The notes beneath the pieces were generated by a model that saw nothing but the letters and a program-made list of their open reading frames with translations, was not told the DNA's origin and did no database searches. 64,000 nucleotides of DNA from positions 30,592,203 through 30,656,202 of the forward strand of contig CM055112.1 of assembly GCA_029204225.1 (NCBI GenBank), written 5' to 3'. This document shows, one piece after another, positions 22,797-34,325 of this stretch. Source of the stretch: Diphasiastrum complanatum. Lineage: Eukaryota; Streptophyta; Lycopodiopsida; Lycopodiales; Lycopodiaceae. Each line of letters opens with the position of its first letter. The first letter of the stretch is position 1. The position numbers were made by a program, and so were the translations under genes.

Positions 22797-23277
22797 TGTA
22801 GGATCATATTGAAAACATCGTCCACAGGTTCACTCTCAGATACAAAAAGCCATCTGCATTAGAGGAAAATCTTAATCGAGCTCCTTCAGAAAATAAAAAC
22901 GCAGCTGTTTCTGAGCAGGATAGCGCTCACCCGTTAGTGACATATGAGCAGACTCTTGATAAGCTTTCTGATTTGTCAGAATCTCAAGATTATTACAATG
23001 ATTATCCTTTAGAGAGAGCAATAAAGATGACGTGTTGGAGCCTGACTTTTCTGTCTACCACTTTTGGGCTGTAGATGAAGCTGAATTGGCCTCTGTAGTC
23101 GGGACTAACTTTCCAATCAGTGATACCGAAATTTTGACTAACTATTTTCCGCAATCCGACTTAGCTCTTATGGAAACTTCCGGTTTAGAAATGCCAAATA
23201 CATTTGCCAAAATTTTATCTCAATCTGATGAAACTCCAACAGCTGCGGGCGTTCTAAAGGGATTCTGCGCTAGTACG
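22797..23277 (+). pseudogene. Unrecognised coding relic
   Basis: An open frame reads DHIENIVHRFTLRYKKPSAL, then TYEQTLDKLSDLSESQDYYN. One frameshift near 23030 moves to DVLEPDFSVYHFWAVDEAEL and LALMETSGLEMPNTFAKILS. There are about 160 codons with one frame break and no internal stop, so it was probably protein-coding. No domain is recognised. It ends at the poly-T tract near 23290. Confidence 0.4.
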
Positions 23278-23354
23278 CGTGGACCAGTTTTTTTTTTTTC
23301 CATTTTTCGTCGTTTTTTTTCGCAAATTTTTTTTTTTTTACGTTTGTGGTGGAA

Positions 23355-23570
23355 TTTGGATGTGGACAGCCAATGACGGGCTGCCACATAGCACATGCAC
23401 ATTCCACCGGAGAGAGGAGAGAAAACATGCATTCCACCGGAGAGAGAACGTGCATTCCACCAAAGAGAGGAGAGAGAACGTGAATTCCACCGGAGAGAGG
23501 AGAGAGAGTGAATTCCACTGGAGAGAGGAGAGAGAATGACAGATTCCTAGGAGAGAGAAAATTGGATGGA
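23355..23570. repeat. Inverted-repeat unit plus 28-30 bp minisatellite
   Basis: The left part contains ATGTGGACAGCCAATGACGG followed by GCTGCCACAT and ends GCACATTCCACC, an imperfect hairpin. Then come five or six units of GGAGAGAGGAGAGAGAACGT plus GAATTCCACC. The hairpin unit recurs at 58755-58822 without the minisatellite, so the units may have expanded from its ATTCCACCGG end. Confidence 0.7.
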
Positions 23571-23589
23571 CATTATGCTCCTGGAGGTG

Positions 23590-23785
23590 GTCCCAAAATG
23601 CACCTGAGCACAAGGCACTACGTAATTAAAACTTTCTCGATTGAAGAGCAAAATACAAAGGACACCTGAGCACAAGGCATTACGTAATTAAAACTTTCTC
23701 GATTGAAGAGGTGATCGTCCATCGCACATAAAACTTTCTCGATTGAAGAGTTGATCGTCCATCTTGTGCGATTGAAGACATAGCC
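23590..23785. repeat. Tandem repeats around AACTTTCTCGATTGAAGAG
   Basis: The phrase ACCTGAGCACAAGGCA/TACGTAATTAAAACTTTCTCGATTGAAGAG occurs twice (from about 23602 and 23663). Two shorter copies of AAAACTTTCTCGATTGAAGAG follow, each tied to GTGATCGTCCATC or TTGATCGTCCATC. The core CGTAATGCC...GTGCTCAGG...CCTTTGTATTTTG recurs in the opposite orientation at 58612-58655. Confidence 0.7.
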
Positions 23786-23807
23786 ATGCCAATCACTTTC
23801 AAAATCA

Positions 23808-24050
23808 TGTGGGGGGAAGGCCCTGCCCCGAGGGCCTTTCGTGCTGGGAGGGCCCTTGCCAGAGGGCGAGAGCCCGAGGCCAGGGTCAGACCTGCACGGA
23901 AGGCCGTAATGACCTATCTGAAATTTTTTTCTTCTTACATTCTGCACATAATCAGTGATGCATGTACTCAAGAATTCGAATTTTGAAAATATCAGCAAAT
24001 TTCACATGATGCAATCAAATTCCACCTGCATCAAAAACACAAGGAAAAAT
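23808..24050 (+). pseudogene. Duplicate fragment of the ankyrin gene exon with GC-rich intron element
   Basis: A very GC-rich block (GGGGGGAAGGCCCTGCCCCG...) leads into GACCTATCTG, then GCACATAATCAGTGATGCAT and AAATTTCACATGATGCAATC. The same order, spacing and sequence occur at 58025-58265, where the downstream part encodes the start of an ankyrin-repeat protein (ISKFHMMQS...). This copy lacks the ankyrin repeats and diverges after GGAAAAATTGA. Confidence 0.6.
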
Positions 24051-24767
24051 TGAAGACTTGGCATTGCGATCTGAAAAGCTCCTAGCCTCCTTGTGTCAAC
24101 CTACACAGCTCTCAACACCCAGCAAATGGCAACAAAGCAAACCAAGTATTGTAGGATCTCTGGAATGAAAGCGCGATTGCTCAGTGGAGAGGAAGCGCTA
24201 TGGAAGCCAGGAAAATAATGCTTTCAGACACCTTTCTGCCACCTTCCTGAAGACTGAAGTGATTGTTTTAGTTAGAAGCCATATTGGTTGAAGCGACTTT
24301 AGACACCCTTCTTTTGACAGAATGGTGTTTGCAGTTGCGCGAAATTAGTAATGCTTGAATACAATGTCTATGAAATACATGACAAACCAAGAGAGTGATA
24401 AATCCTCCTACAATGATCTTATACAGGTATTAGTCGTTAAGAAGCAGTGGCTATTGTGAAGAAATCTGTGAAGCGATTGAAGTGATTGAAGAGTTGCTCA
24501 TCTATCAACAGACACAGCCACGTCGTTAATTCCATTTCAGAGCCTGATCCAACTGATTTAATTGGAATCATGCTCTGAAAAGCTCCTTGTGACACAGAGA
24601 AGAAGGCCTCCGCGGCTCTCAACACCCAATTAATGATGACAAAGCAAATCGAATATTGCAGCATTTCTGGAATGAAAGCGCAACTGCTCAATGGAGAGGA
24701 AGCACGTGAATGCTCTTTGGAGATCTAGAGGAAGCGCGTGAATGCTCCGTGGAGAGGAAGTGCTATG
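24051..24767. repeat. Two diverged copies of a roughly 150-bp sequence
   Basis: The block 'AGCTCTCAACACCCAGCAAA' through 'GGAATGAAAGCGC' and 'CAGTGGAGAGGAAGCGC' (about 24110-24200) recurs at about 24615-24710, and its GAGAGGAAGCGC-like end recurs again up to 24770. No coding function is seen. The phrase TTTAGACACCC near 24300 also recurs near 25063. Confidence 0.55.
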
Positions 24768-24905
24768 GACTAGGTAGCGGCCGTGAGCAGGCTCGCTACC
24801 GAGTGTAGCATGCAGCCTTCATGCACCGAGCCGCCCTGCGGCGAGGTGCATTGAAGGCTGTCTACTACTAGGTAGCAGGTCTGCTCAAGCCTGCTAACGG
24901 GCATA
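24768..24905. repeat. Nested inverted repeat able to form a long hairpin
   Basis: Reading inward, AGCAGGCT near 24788 pairs with AGCCTGCT near 24887. CAGCCTTCATGCACC near 24811 pairs with GGTGCATTGAAGGCTG near 24845. The loop contains a third stem, CCGCcctGCGG. The word GGTAGC or GCTACC appears three times. The structure is GC-rich in an AT-rich setting. Candidates are a MITE-like foldback element or a structured transcript. Confidence 0.65.
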
Positions 24906-26086
24906 ATTGAAGTTTGGGTCCAAACTAATATGAGTTTAAACATTTGTGGTCAGATCCAATTAAAATCTGCCATCTGTTCACTATAAGCCCAAACATCAAT
25001 TATGGAAGCAAGTAGAATGGTGCTTTTGTCCTCTAGAAAAACATGTTGGTTTATGTGACTGTAGACACCCTTTTGTTGACATAATAGGAGGGTGTCTGCA
25101 CTAGGTGGAAGGTGATAATTGCTTAGAAATCTATCACATATTTATTATCACAATTTATCTTATTAGGTGTCTTTTACTGATTGCTCTTAGTTATTTGTTG
25201 CACATCATTGTCAAGAGTGTGAAAAAACAAAGCAGGGGCAAAGTAAGTCCTCCTTGAATTCTGAGACCATTCTGTTGACGAAATGGTCCCTGAAGTAATT
25301 TTTGCCCTTGCTTTTCTTTTTCACACTATGATGTGATACTGATAAGTTGACTCTTAGCAAAGGCCTTTCACGGCTGCTGCATTGACTTCTATAAAATCCA
25401 TGTTTTTCATCATATACTTTCTCATGTTTCTGACAAACGACATTTGAATTGCATCTAGATTGTGTAGCTACAATCTAGAGTCTACACTATACATAGTACA
25501 ACTTTATTTTCTAGTCTCGATTATGTCCCATTAATAACAAATTTTGGTTTTCGCATCAGTGTCATCACTGCATTGCCACACATTGTAATTACAGTCACAA
25601 CAGCATCTGGGTCTCTGCTAAGTTCTAAGTGTGTGTTGTCAAATTTGTTCTTGGGCCTTATGATTTGGCTGCCATGCAAAAAGAAGTCACAACAACATCT
25701 GAGTCTCTTCTAAGTTCTAAGTGTGTGTGTTGTCAAATTTACTCTTGGGCCTTATAATTTGGCTGTCATGTAAAAAGAATTCCATTTATATTGTTGGTCT
25801 CGACTTTGATCCATGTTTGTAATGTAGTAGAGTATGAACATAGATCATTTTATGAGTGATAACTACTTTTGTACAGTTGCATTGAAGAGTGAAAATCAGG
25901 GATAATCCATGTAGAGATCCTTTGGATAATCCCACATGAATGGAAATGTAAAATCAAATCTCCCATGGTCCATGTAGGTAAACAGAAAATGGTACGTTCA
26001 AGAAAAGTTGAACCTAGTGGGAAATAAAAAAGGGAGGATTGGGCAGAGGATTGAGAGGCAGGAAAAAACAAAGAGAGTCTACACTG
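24906..26086. other. Non-coding stretch with a 100-bp duplication
   Basis: No motif-bearing frame is visible. A tandem duplication at 25594-25790 is listed separately. Confidence 0.5.
25594..25790. repeat. Two-copy tandem duplication of about 95 bp
   Basis: ACAACAGCATCTGGGTCTCT through GCCATGCAAAAAGAAGTC is followed directly by ACAACAACATCTGAGTCTCT through GTCATGTAAAAAGAATTC. The shared core is CTAAGTTCTAAGTGTGTG and TTGGGCCTTATRATTTGGCT. It is a simple local duplication. Confidence 0.85.
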
Positions 26087-28546
26087 CAAGAAGTTACCGA
26101 TCAGGAACCATTAAGACTTGAAGATGCTATCGAGATAGACGAAGAGGTTGTTTCCAAGCTTGCAGAAGAGCCAAATGTGAATGTTTAGGGGGGAGAGTCA
26201 AACACAAAAAATCTAGATCATATGGATGATGGGTTGGACCGATAGTTGCCTATTGCAATTATAGATAGTCATGTTGAGGACCTCTTGGGGAGTTTAGCAT
26301 TATTTCAAGGTAAGCCTCTATTGTCCATCCCTTTGTGTTGATGTGAACTGAACACAAGAGTTCGGTCACTATGGCATTTTTCTTGGAACTACTTTGTTCC
26401 CGCGGAGGTTTGTCTTTGAGCTGTGTTGTGGCACATCACCGATTTCTCATGCATGCATTGCTTCTTGGCATACTTGATTATATATTGATAGTGATGAGGA
26501 TGTGATAAGTAAGTGTGTGCTTCCATCCTTATCTTCTATTTTCAAAAAATGACAAAACAAACTTTCAGCTGTTGTTGATACGTTCGATGATGTGGTGGTG
26601 AACACTTTTCGCACCATGATAGATTGGTGAGATTTTGAATTATGCATTTTAATTGTTTGTAATTACATCCTCGAAGAGACATTCTCATTTCATGACTAGG
26701 TCATTTCTTGTGCTTAGAACAAGAAATTCAAAATATTATAAATTGTCAACTTCTGATATGATCAATTACAGAGAGTTTATGGTCATCAGGAGCAATCTTG
26801 TTGATCCAAATTCATTGCAACATCCTAATTTTGATTCGGTGACTCCATTGATGATATATATGTGTCATGAAAAAAATGGTCTTTTAGATTACTGTGAAAA
26901 TTTGGAAGCTTATGGTAATGCACACTCATTGTGTAAAATATATTTTTTAGAAGACAAATTTAAGGAAAATATCAAGAGTGTCAATAAAAATCTATAAAGT
27001 TGAAAATATGTTTAGAGAAAATATCCCCAAGAAAGAGAATCAATTGTTATAGTCTTCTTTATGTGATTTTACAATTAGTAATGATAAGATGAAGATTTCA
27101 TTTCAATCCATGTGTACCTCTTATTTATCTTTGGTTAAAAACATGGATTTGTTGAACATAAAGGCAAAAACTAACATGAGAAAGAGATTTGTAACAAAGG
27201 ATATTTGTGATCTTTCATCCAATGGAGGTTACCAGAACAGAAGAATCAAGTAAGTTCTAGCTTATTTGTATTGATATTGTTTGAACTTTTTGATTTGTGT
27301 CCAATTTGATTAGTACAATGTGTGTCCATAATATTTGCTATGTAGATCAACATTGATTGTTGAAGAACATTTGGCCGATGGGATTTCCATTGGAAAATCA
27401 TTAGGTTCCATTTTGACTACCAAGTCTTTGAAGTCAATGTTAGACAAAAATAGAATTAAAATGACTTAGGCTTCAATTACTGATAGCATTATGAATGAAG
27501 TTGAGAAAATATTGGACATTACATTAGTTCAAGAGGCATGTGATTTTTTTAGCATCGGTAGAAAAGCATATGCCACAATGTTCAAGATGATAAAGGAAGC
27601 ATTTGCAAAAGTGAGTGTAAGAAAGTTTCTGATCCCACGACCATTTCATATTAAAAAAAAGACAGACATGTTAAACCAAGACATGCCAAAAATAGTGGGT
27701 AATCCATTTCATATCAATGAATTGTATTGCTCAAAAGGAGAATGTCTAGCTTATGACAATTCCAACAATCTGTTTATTAAAATTAATCAGTTGCTAGCAT
27801 TCATAGTAGGCTTTTATGGTATTACAAATGAGAATGTCAATAGCAAGTTGATAGTTGTTCTTAAGTTAGATGAGTCTGAAATTATAAAGGGGCAGAAAAT
27901 GGAGAGTTAGTCTTACAATCATGAATGGAACACTTTCGAATTCAGAACACTCACAAGGACTCAACTTCAATGTTCAATCAGAGAATGATATTTGGTGGTT
28001 GGTAGTTTTTTAGGTATAGTTGCTCTTTTACAGATTCTATTTGGATAATCTTCTCTATGTTAACTTTATGCTAAATCAATTTTTTGTTTCTCTTATAGGT
28101 GTTGAGATAAAACCATGCCATTCTCTCATGGTCATCAGAAATCATTCCTCTCAGTGTTCTAGGAATTGGCAATTTCAACATAGAATGACATTTAGCAAGA
28201 GATTTAAAGACATTAAAATGTATGTTCAATGTTTCCCATGGAGCTAACTCCAAGCACTCTTGTATGTACCGCATGAAGACAACAAAAACATGACAAGGAG
28301 TATAAGAATATCAAGAGATTGAGATGATCCTAATTGAAAATCTGTACTACTCATGATGTTCATATTTGTACATTGCATGAAGAGGTACGTATAATAGAGA
28401 AAATAATATATCTTCACATCTTCTTTGCATGGAATACTAAGCCAGAGTCATCTTCGAAGCAAGCCATATCTAGATTAGAGGATGTATTGTCTAAAGCAAA
28501 CTTACATAAAATCCATGTTAAAATTAAAAGAATGACAAGCTTTTAG
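26087..28546 (+). pseudogene. Relic of an unknown multi-exon gene
   Basis: Several plus-strand blocks look like exons. 26087-26309 is acidic (EPLRLEDAIEIDEEVVSKLA) and ends at AAG/GTAAGC. 26653-26996 contains LQHPNFDSVTPLMIYMCHEK. 27008-27249 contains SFQSMCTSYLSLVKNMDLLN and ends at CAA/GTAAGT. About 27347-27910 starts after TATGTAG and contains EACDFFSIGRKAYATMFKMI and PKIVGNPFHINELYCSKGEC. 28098-28245 follows TCTTATAG. In-frame stops include TAG or TGA in several blocks, so it is dead. I do not recognise the family. Preserved donors and acceptors argue for a host or transposon gene with introns and against retrogene origin. Confidence 0.45.
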
Positions 28547-29230
28547 GTAAATCAAAAAATATTCCATGCGAACCAAGCATTGCAGGATTCAAAGCTTGTA
28601 GATTTTTATCCTGTTATTCTGGAAAAGAATTCATAATTCAATACTCAGTTTGGAAAGAGATCATAATATCCAAAACTCAAAATTTTGAGAAACGAGGTTC
28701 TACTCAGCTACTCAAAGCAGAAGTTTGGAAAAAGCTAGACAACATGGGGAAATATTTAAGAAAAGATAAATTTTCAGACATTGATATCCAAATGATATAG
28801 AAAAAAATCAGTGAATTTATGGATGCAATTCAAAGTGCTGGGGAACAGATCACATAACACATTACATGGTAAAACGGTGTTGTAGGCAACTAGATTAGAT
28901 ACTTTTGGTAATGATTTATGTATTGCTTTAGGAATAGAAAAATATCATTGGCAAGCAAGAGCGGCATTTCATAAGGGTACACAACATGGTGGAACTAGCA
29001 CAAAGAACAACTATATATTGCAATTTTTTCAATGGTTTTATAGACCACAATGGAAACAATGGAAGGTACTGGAATGTAGTAGAGCACACCAAATGCTCCA
29101 AACGCTCCACAATCTACAAAAACAAGTGAGGTAGAATGGGTTGTTGGATCGAGCGAAAATGGTGAAAACAAACAAATGTTGGAATTCGATGCACAAAAAT
29201 GTTAAAATTGTCAAATTCTAGCTATTAGAT
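28547..29230 (+). other. Possible 3' continuation of the unknown gene relic
   Basis: Short plus-strand blocks (AEVWKKLDNMGKYLRKDKFS, then a stop and KISEFMDAIQSAG near 28800) look coding but are broken. No family is recognised. Confidence 0.3.
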
Positions 29231-30788
29231 CTAAGTTTATTTGTATATAACTTGATCCCACCTGTGGAGCCTGTTCCCACGAGTGGATGGTAGTCATAAA
29301 TGCATCAAGTTTTACTTAGATTGACTTTGTCTTGATTGACTCTAGTATGAACTAGTTGGAAGCTAGTCAAGTAGAAAATTGCCATGTGTGGCACCATTTC
29401 ATTGATAGATCTAGCATTCCCATGTGAATGTGTGGTTTCAACGTGTGAGAGGTTGTTTCACGTGTGTATAGATTTGAAAAAAAATCAGTAGAGTTGATCC
29501 TTCAAAGTTCCTATAAGTTAGGTGATTTTCTTCAAATCAAGAAAAATCATGGTGAGACAACGACACCAAGTTAGGAGGTGGGGACTTATCTTGCATTTAT
29601 TGGTTGATCTAGGATGATGTGGCATTCCCCACACATGCCAGACCTATTGAGTTAGCATACCAGGTCGAGATGTACTTGATCTATAAAGATTATCATTGTA
29701 GAGAATCCAACCTTGAGTAGAGACCTTGATTTTGAATCAATTCCTTGTCTTCACACTATTTGTGTTGTGATTTCTTGCATTGAATGCTATCTATGAGTAA
29801 TGTCTGTAATCTCTACTCATTGTCCATACACTAACAATATTTCACACGTGTGAGGCTGCTCTAGAGTCATAATGATCATTGATCTAGTTGTTCTTGCTAA
29901 TTAGATGCATTTTTTTGATCTAGATCTAAATCTACACATTAGAATTGTGATTGATCTATCTAATTGGCATCCAACACCACTTGTGGAATTTTGATCCACA
30001 AATTTCCATCCAATCATCCGATTTCTACTTGGCCCTGCAATACTAGCTTTTTAGATCAAAAACTTGCTATTTTGGGATTGTACACAAGATTAATGATTAA
30101 CTCTTGTACCTCACTCTGATACCATGTGAAAGTACAGTAATTTGAACCTCGAATGAGTGCATTTAATGCCTCACAAGAGTGATTGATTGATTGATCATAA
30201 AAACAATGCAAACTGGACACTAGATTTTGAGATCTAGATCAACAAATTAGCATCTATTAATTAAGAGCAACCTTTAACTATTAATCAAACACAAAGTAAA
30301 GGCCACACACACGTGGAACAGTACATAGTATGGCCTTTAGATTGAAAACAAGGTACAAATGACTTTGATCTTGCTTGGATCCAAAAAAAAAACAAGTACA
30401 TAGAGTAAAAACTCAAATTTTGCCAATGGCTCTCAAAAAAAATCTAAGTGTTCACTATGGAGAGTCTCCTACATACAAAATCTTCTTCCTTTGTAAAGTT
30501 AGGTGAATTTCCAGCATGTAATAAGAAGGTTAACTTGGCTTTCTTGTCCTAATTTTCCAACCTAGCCTCATTCCTAGAGTCATGCCAAGTAGGTGGCTAG
30601 TAGGTCAATTTTCCTCCTTAAATCTAGGTTCTAGGTCCTATAAAGTAGGAATCACTACCAAATTGACTTGACCCACTTTTCAGACTTGATCTAACCTATC
30701 CTTGTGTGTATTCCCACATGGCTCCCTAGCCTCACATGTGTGGGACCCACCTATGTACATTTAACATGGTTTTGATCAAGCTAGGTTT
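29231..30788. mobile_element. LTR-retrotransposon remnants with a minus-strand primer site
   Basis: The reverse complement of 30114-30124 is TGGTATCAGAG, a copia primer site. The adjoining bases on its LTR side (30125 onward) start TGTGAAAGTACAG, as the end of a minus-strand LTR should. The LTR would run rightward to at most about 30788, where a plus-strand integrase begins. The left part (29231-30113) holds CACGTGTG-type words near 29460 but no coding motif. Confidence 0.5.
30114..30124 (-). other. Copia primer-binding site, minus strand
   Basis: CTCTGATACCA is the reverse complement of TGGTATCAGAG. Confidence 0.75.
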
Positions 30789-31942
30789 GTGAATTTCTCA
30801 AATAATGGACTAAATGTACACTTCAAACATGGAGTTTGTTCCATAATGAAGGATGATAAGTGTATTGCTAGTGGCATTAAGCAAGGTAGATTGTTCAAGT
30901 TGGATGCTAATGTTGTCATTGGAAGTGTGAACATGGCAAAGGAGGAGCTATCTCAAGTGGAGTTATGGCACAAGAGGTTAGGTCATCCTAACTTTCAAGC
31001 AATGGAGACCATGATTTCTAAGGAGCTAGCACTCGGGCTTCCCAAATCCATTTCAAAGTGTGGCAAGCTTTGTGAATCTTGTGGTCTTTCCAAGACACAT
31101 AAACAAGCATTCAAGAGATCTTTGACAAGATCTATCTCTCCGCTTGATCTTACACACTCGGATGTGCATTCATTCTCACATGAATCTAATGGTGGTGCTT
31201 TGATGTATGTTACATTCATAGATGATTGTACAAGATACACTTGGATCTATCTATTGCCTAAAAAAAGTTGAGTGTATGATTCCTTTGTAAAGTTTAAATC
31301 TCTTGTTGAGAAGCAACTTAATGCTAGCATCATAGTGTTAAGATGTGATAATAGAGGAGAGTACATCTCCAATAGCATGAGAGATTTTTGTGAATCTAAT
31401 GGCATAAAGAAAGAGTTTACATGTACTTACACCCTCCAAAAAAATGGGGTGGCCGAGAGGAAAAATAGATCTTTATGTGAATGTGCGAAAGCTATTAGAC
31501 TTGATGCCTCTCTACCCATTTCTTTTGGGAAGAAGCTATCACATGTGCAAATTTTTTATGTAATAGTCTTCCTAATAGTGCCATTGGTGGAATCACACCA
31601 TATGAATCTTTGTATGGCAAGAATCCAAATTTAAAACATTTGAAAGTTTTTGGATGTATTTGTTATGTCCATATTCCTTTAGAAGTAAGAAAGAAAGAGG
31701 ATCCTACTTCATTTAAAGGAATTTTTGTTGGCTATAGTGATTGTAGCAAGGGATATAGGGTTTATAATTCTATCTCTAAGAAAGTTAAATTAAGTAGAGA
31801 TGTACTCTTTGATAAATCTCATCATGCTAAGGTGAATGAGAGTTCATCTCAATCACATATTGTCAAAGATCTCGCAATGGCGTTGGAGGAGCTTCAAGGA
31901 GATGAAGACTTTGAGGACCACTTGTTTCTTAATAGTCTATAG
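30789..31942 (+). pseudogene. Copia integrase
   Basis: The frame enters at a GAG-pre-integrase region (SNNGLNVHFKHGVCSIMKDD), then the HHCC zinc site WHKRLGHPNFQAM...CGKLCESC. The core follows: THSDVHSF (first Asp), VTFIDDCTRYTW, a TGA at 31269, VLRCDNRGEY (second Asp; SDNGGEY is usual) and NGVAERKNRSL (catalytic Glu kept). A frameshift near 31525 leads to NPNLKHLKVFGCICYVHIPL, KGIFVGYSDCSKGYRVYN and SRDVLFDKS. It stops at 31940 with no RT downstream, so the element is truncated at both ends. It is the best preserved integrase in the window. Confidence 0.92.
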
Positions 31943-31984
31943 AATTACAAAGAAATCGGTGACAATATAGTCCAACTTGTCTAA

Positions 31985-32092
31985 TATCGACTCGACGTTT
32001 GGGTTTGACATCAAAGTGCCCGGCGTCTAAATCTGACATCGAAGTGTCCGACGTTTGGGTCCACATCGAAGTTACATCTGATGAGTAATGTT
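31985..32092. repeat. Three-unit tandem repeat of about 28-32 bp
   Basis: The unit is CGACGTTTGGGTTTGACATC plus AAAGTGCC, with copies starting CGGCGTCTAAATCTGACATC and CGACGTTTGGGTCCACATCG. It is rich in CpG and in CGAC words, like the cluster at 10781-10905, and may mark a related decayed LTR. Confidence 0.7.
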
Positions 32093-33009
32093 CGACGTTG
32101 ACTATCCAACTTATTCAAAAGTAATGTGATGGCGGCTCAACCGCATTTCACCACGGCCAGACACAATCTCCATATATTGTCCGAAGGCGACTACCAACAG
32201 CACATAGTGCTCTAATCCTAATTGTAAAGATTAACTATTCTTTTTATTAGTTAGCCATGTGTGTATATACAATGACTTATTAGTTGCTTCGGTTAAGCTC
32301 CATCCATAAGCTACATGAAACATTGAATCAGCTCATTTGTCGATCAATTTGATTAAGTCAAACTTCATAGCACAATTGGTTTGATCTTCCTCTCTGTTAT
32401 CACAAAGTATTGTTTCAGGAAGACTTGACTCTGCATGCATTTCAGAATGTATTTTCTTCACGATTGAATAATTTATGTTCCAATAATCTAGGTTGTACAT
32501 GTCGTCTTGAATGCTCATTTTCATTCATGTTCTGGTTATTCGTTGTCAGCAGATGAACTTATTCGTAGATTAAATCGCTTCCGCAAGGCTAAATGGGTAA
32601 TCAAGGTATTTGTGCATGTCTAGGGAATCGACTTAATCGATCCAGCGATTTTGAAGTTGTGATCAAGTAGAACAGACTTTGAGACGTCGAAGTCGTTCTA
32701 AATTGATAGACTTAGTTTCATGCATTGAGTGTTCCCTATTGCTGCTCTTTTGCCGTGACATGCATTGTTGGTCGATCCACCATCGAATCCCTACAAAGTG
32801 CACATCTGAAAAAAAAAATAGAAAAAAAAAGAAAGAAAAAGGTATCATCATTAGCCTCAACCCAAAACTTTAAACAAAGGACTCTAGAGAGAGCAAACAT
32901 GCAAGCTCTCTGGTTTCTACTACAAGCAATATCCAATGACTCAAAATTTCTATCTATCAAGAGCCCTCATCATACATATAGTGGTAGCTCGAGTAACTAC
33001 ACACCTTGA

Positions 33010-33095
33010 AACATGATTGGGCCCATCATCATGAACCTCTAAATGTGATTGGACCCCTCATTATGAACCTCTAAATGTGATTGGAACCCATAATC
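33010..33095. repeat. Three-unit tandem repeat of about 35 bp
   Basis: ATGATTGGGCCCATCATCAT, then GAACCTCTAAATGTGATTGG followed by ACCCCTCATTAT, then the same unit again and ACCCATAAT. It is a local minisatellite with no coding role. Confidence 0.8.
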
Positions 33096-34325
33096 TAATG
33101 AGATGAGAGTGGGAGATTAAGGAGCACCACTTTCACTTATGCATTTCTACAAAATAGAACATGTGTTGATCTTTGATGCAGCTTGAGGTCATGACCCAAA
33201 CACCTATGCCTAATCATGTATTTGATTTGTACAGCTCATGAGGAGGATGAGGTTCAACCTCATGATGGCACTTTGCATGCCACTATCTAACTAGCTTTTG
33301 TCTTCTTTCACATTACTTCTTGAAACAAGCTATAATTTTATGACATGAATGAACTAATGCAACTAAGCCTACCATTCACATATGGGAACATGCTCCAAAC
33401 ATGTGATATTGACATATGTACATGAAAGTGAGAATTCATCAAGCTATTATCATGCATATTCTTCACATTTTATGATTCTCATGATTGTTAGGAAATCTTG
33501 CTTAAATTTTGTTGTTGTTACTAAATCATTCAAACAAGATTTGTGATCACAATTCCCTTAAATGAATGTAAAGAACACTAGATAAATTAAGACACAATCT
33601 TAATTGATTCTGTAAGTGAATGTAGGTCAAAAGCAACATGTATCATAATCCATATTATGAGGGTACAAGAGAGAACCAAAAACCCCCATTAATGATAGAG
33701 CATCTTGAATGCAACATTGTAAGTGTTAGCTTTTCAAATGGTCTAAGAGAATAAGTTCAAAAAAAAAGTAAATTTAACATAATAAGGTTTTGTATAAAAC
33801 AATTTGATATTTTTTCACAACCTCCTAAAATAGTAGCATCGAAACCCACCATCAGAATGACAATGTTGTAGCCATTCTGCAAGCTCCATAATATGAAATC
33901 CAAAAATCTTAAGTTAGTCCAAGTTGAGCTACACTGATGAAATCATAACTTCTCATTAAATTTGATCATTTGCACGTACCTAAATAAAGGAATTCACTGC
34001 ACAATTTTGAGCCAATGGGAGAATGGACAACAAACTTTAAGCCACAAGCTAATGGCAAGGAGATGCTAGTAGTGGTAGGAATTGAAGGTGGGATGAAGAC
34101 CGGCTTTCTCATGAAGATGACCTGAATATTTCCATACAAACCTCAAAAAAAGAGAATGTTGTTGCTAAAGAAAAACCAATAGAAGATGCAAAAGCAACTA
34201 CACACATTGGTAAAAGTATTGAAGAAATACAGGTGATATGCATGTTCCAAGAGGGATTATCTTTAAACTTTGATCAAATTGAACATGAAATGCTAACACA
34301 ACATGAAGAGAAAGACAATAAATTA

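Larger units (their letters stand above)
31943..34325. other. Gene-free stretch with two short tandem arrays
   Basis: No recognisable coding sequence is present. Arrays at 31985-32092 and 33010-33095 are listed separately. Short frames near 32700-33000 come from an A-rich run. Confidence 0.55.

Noticed and set aside
23338-23613. Minus-strand frames rich in Leu/Ser/Pro-Val-Glu repeats
   Set aside because: Translation of the GGAGAGAGG minisatellite.
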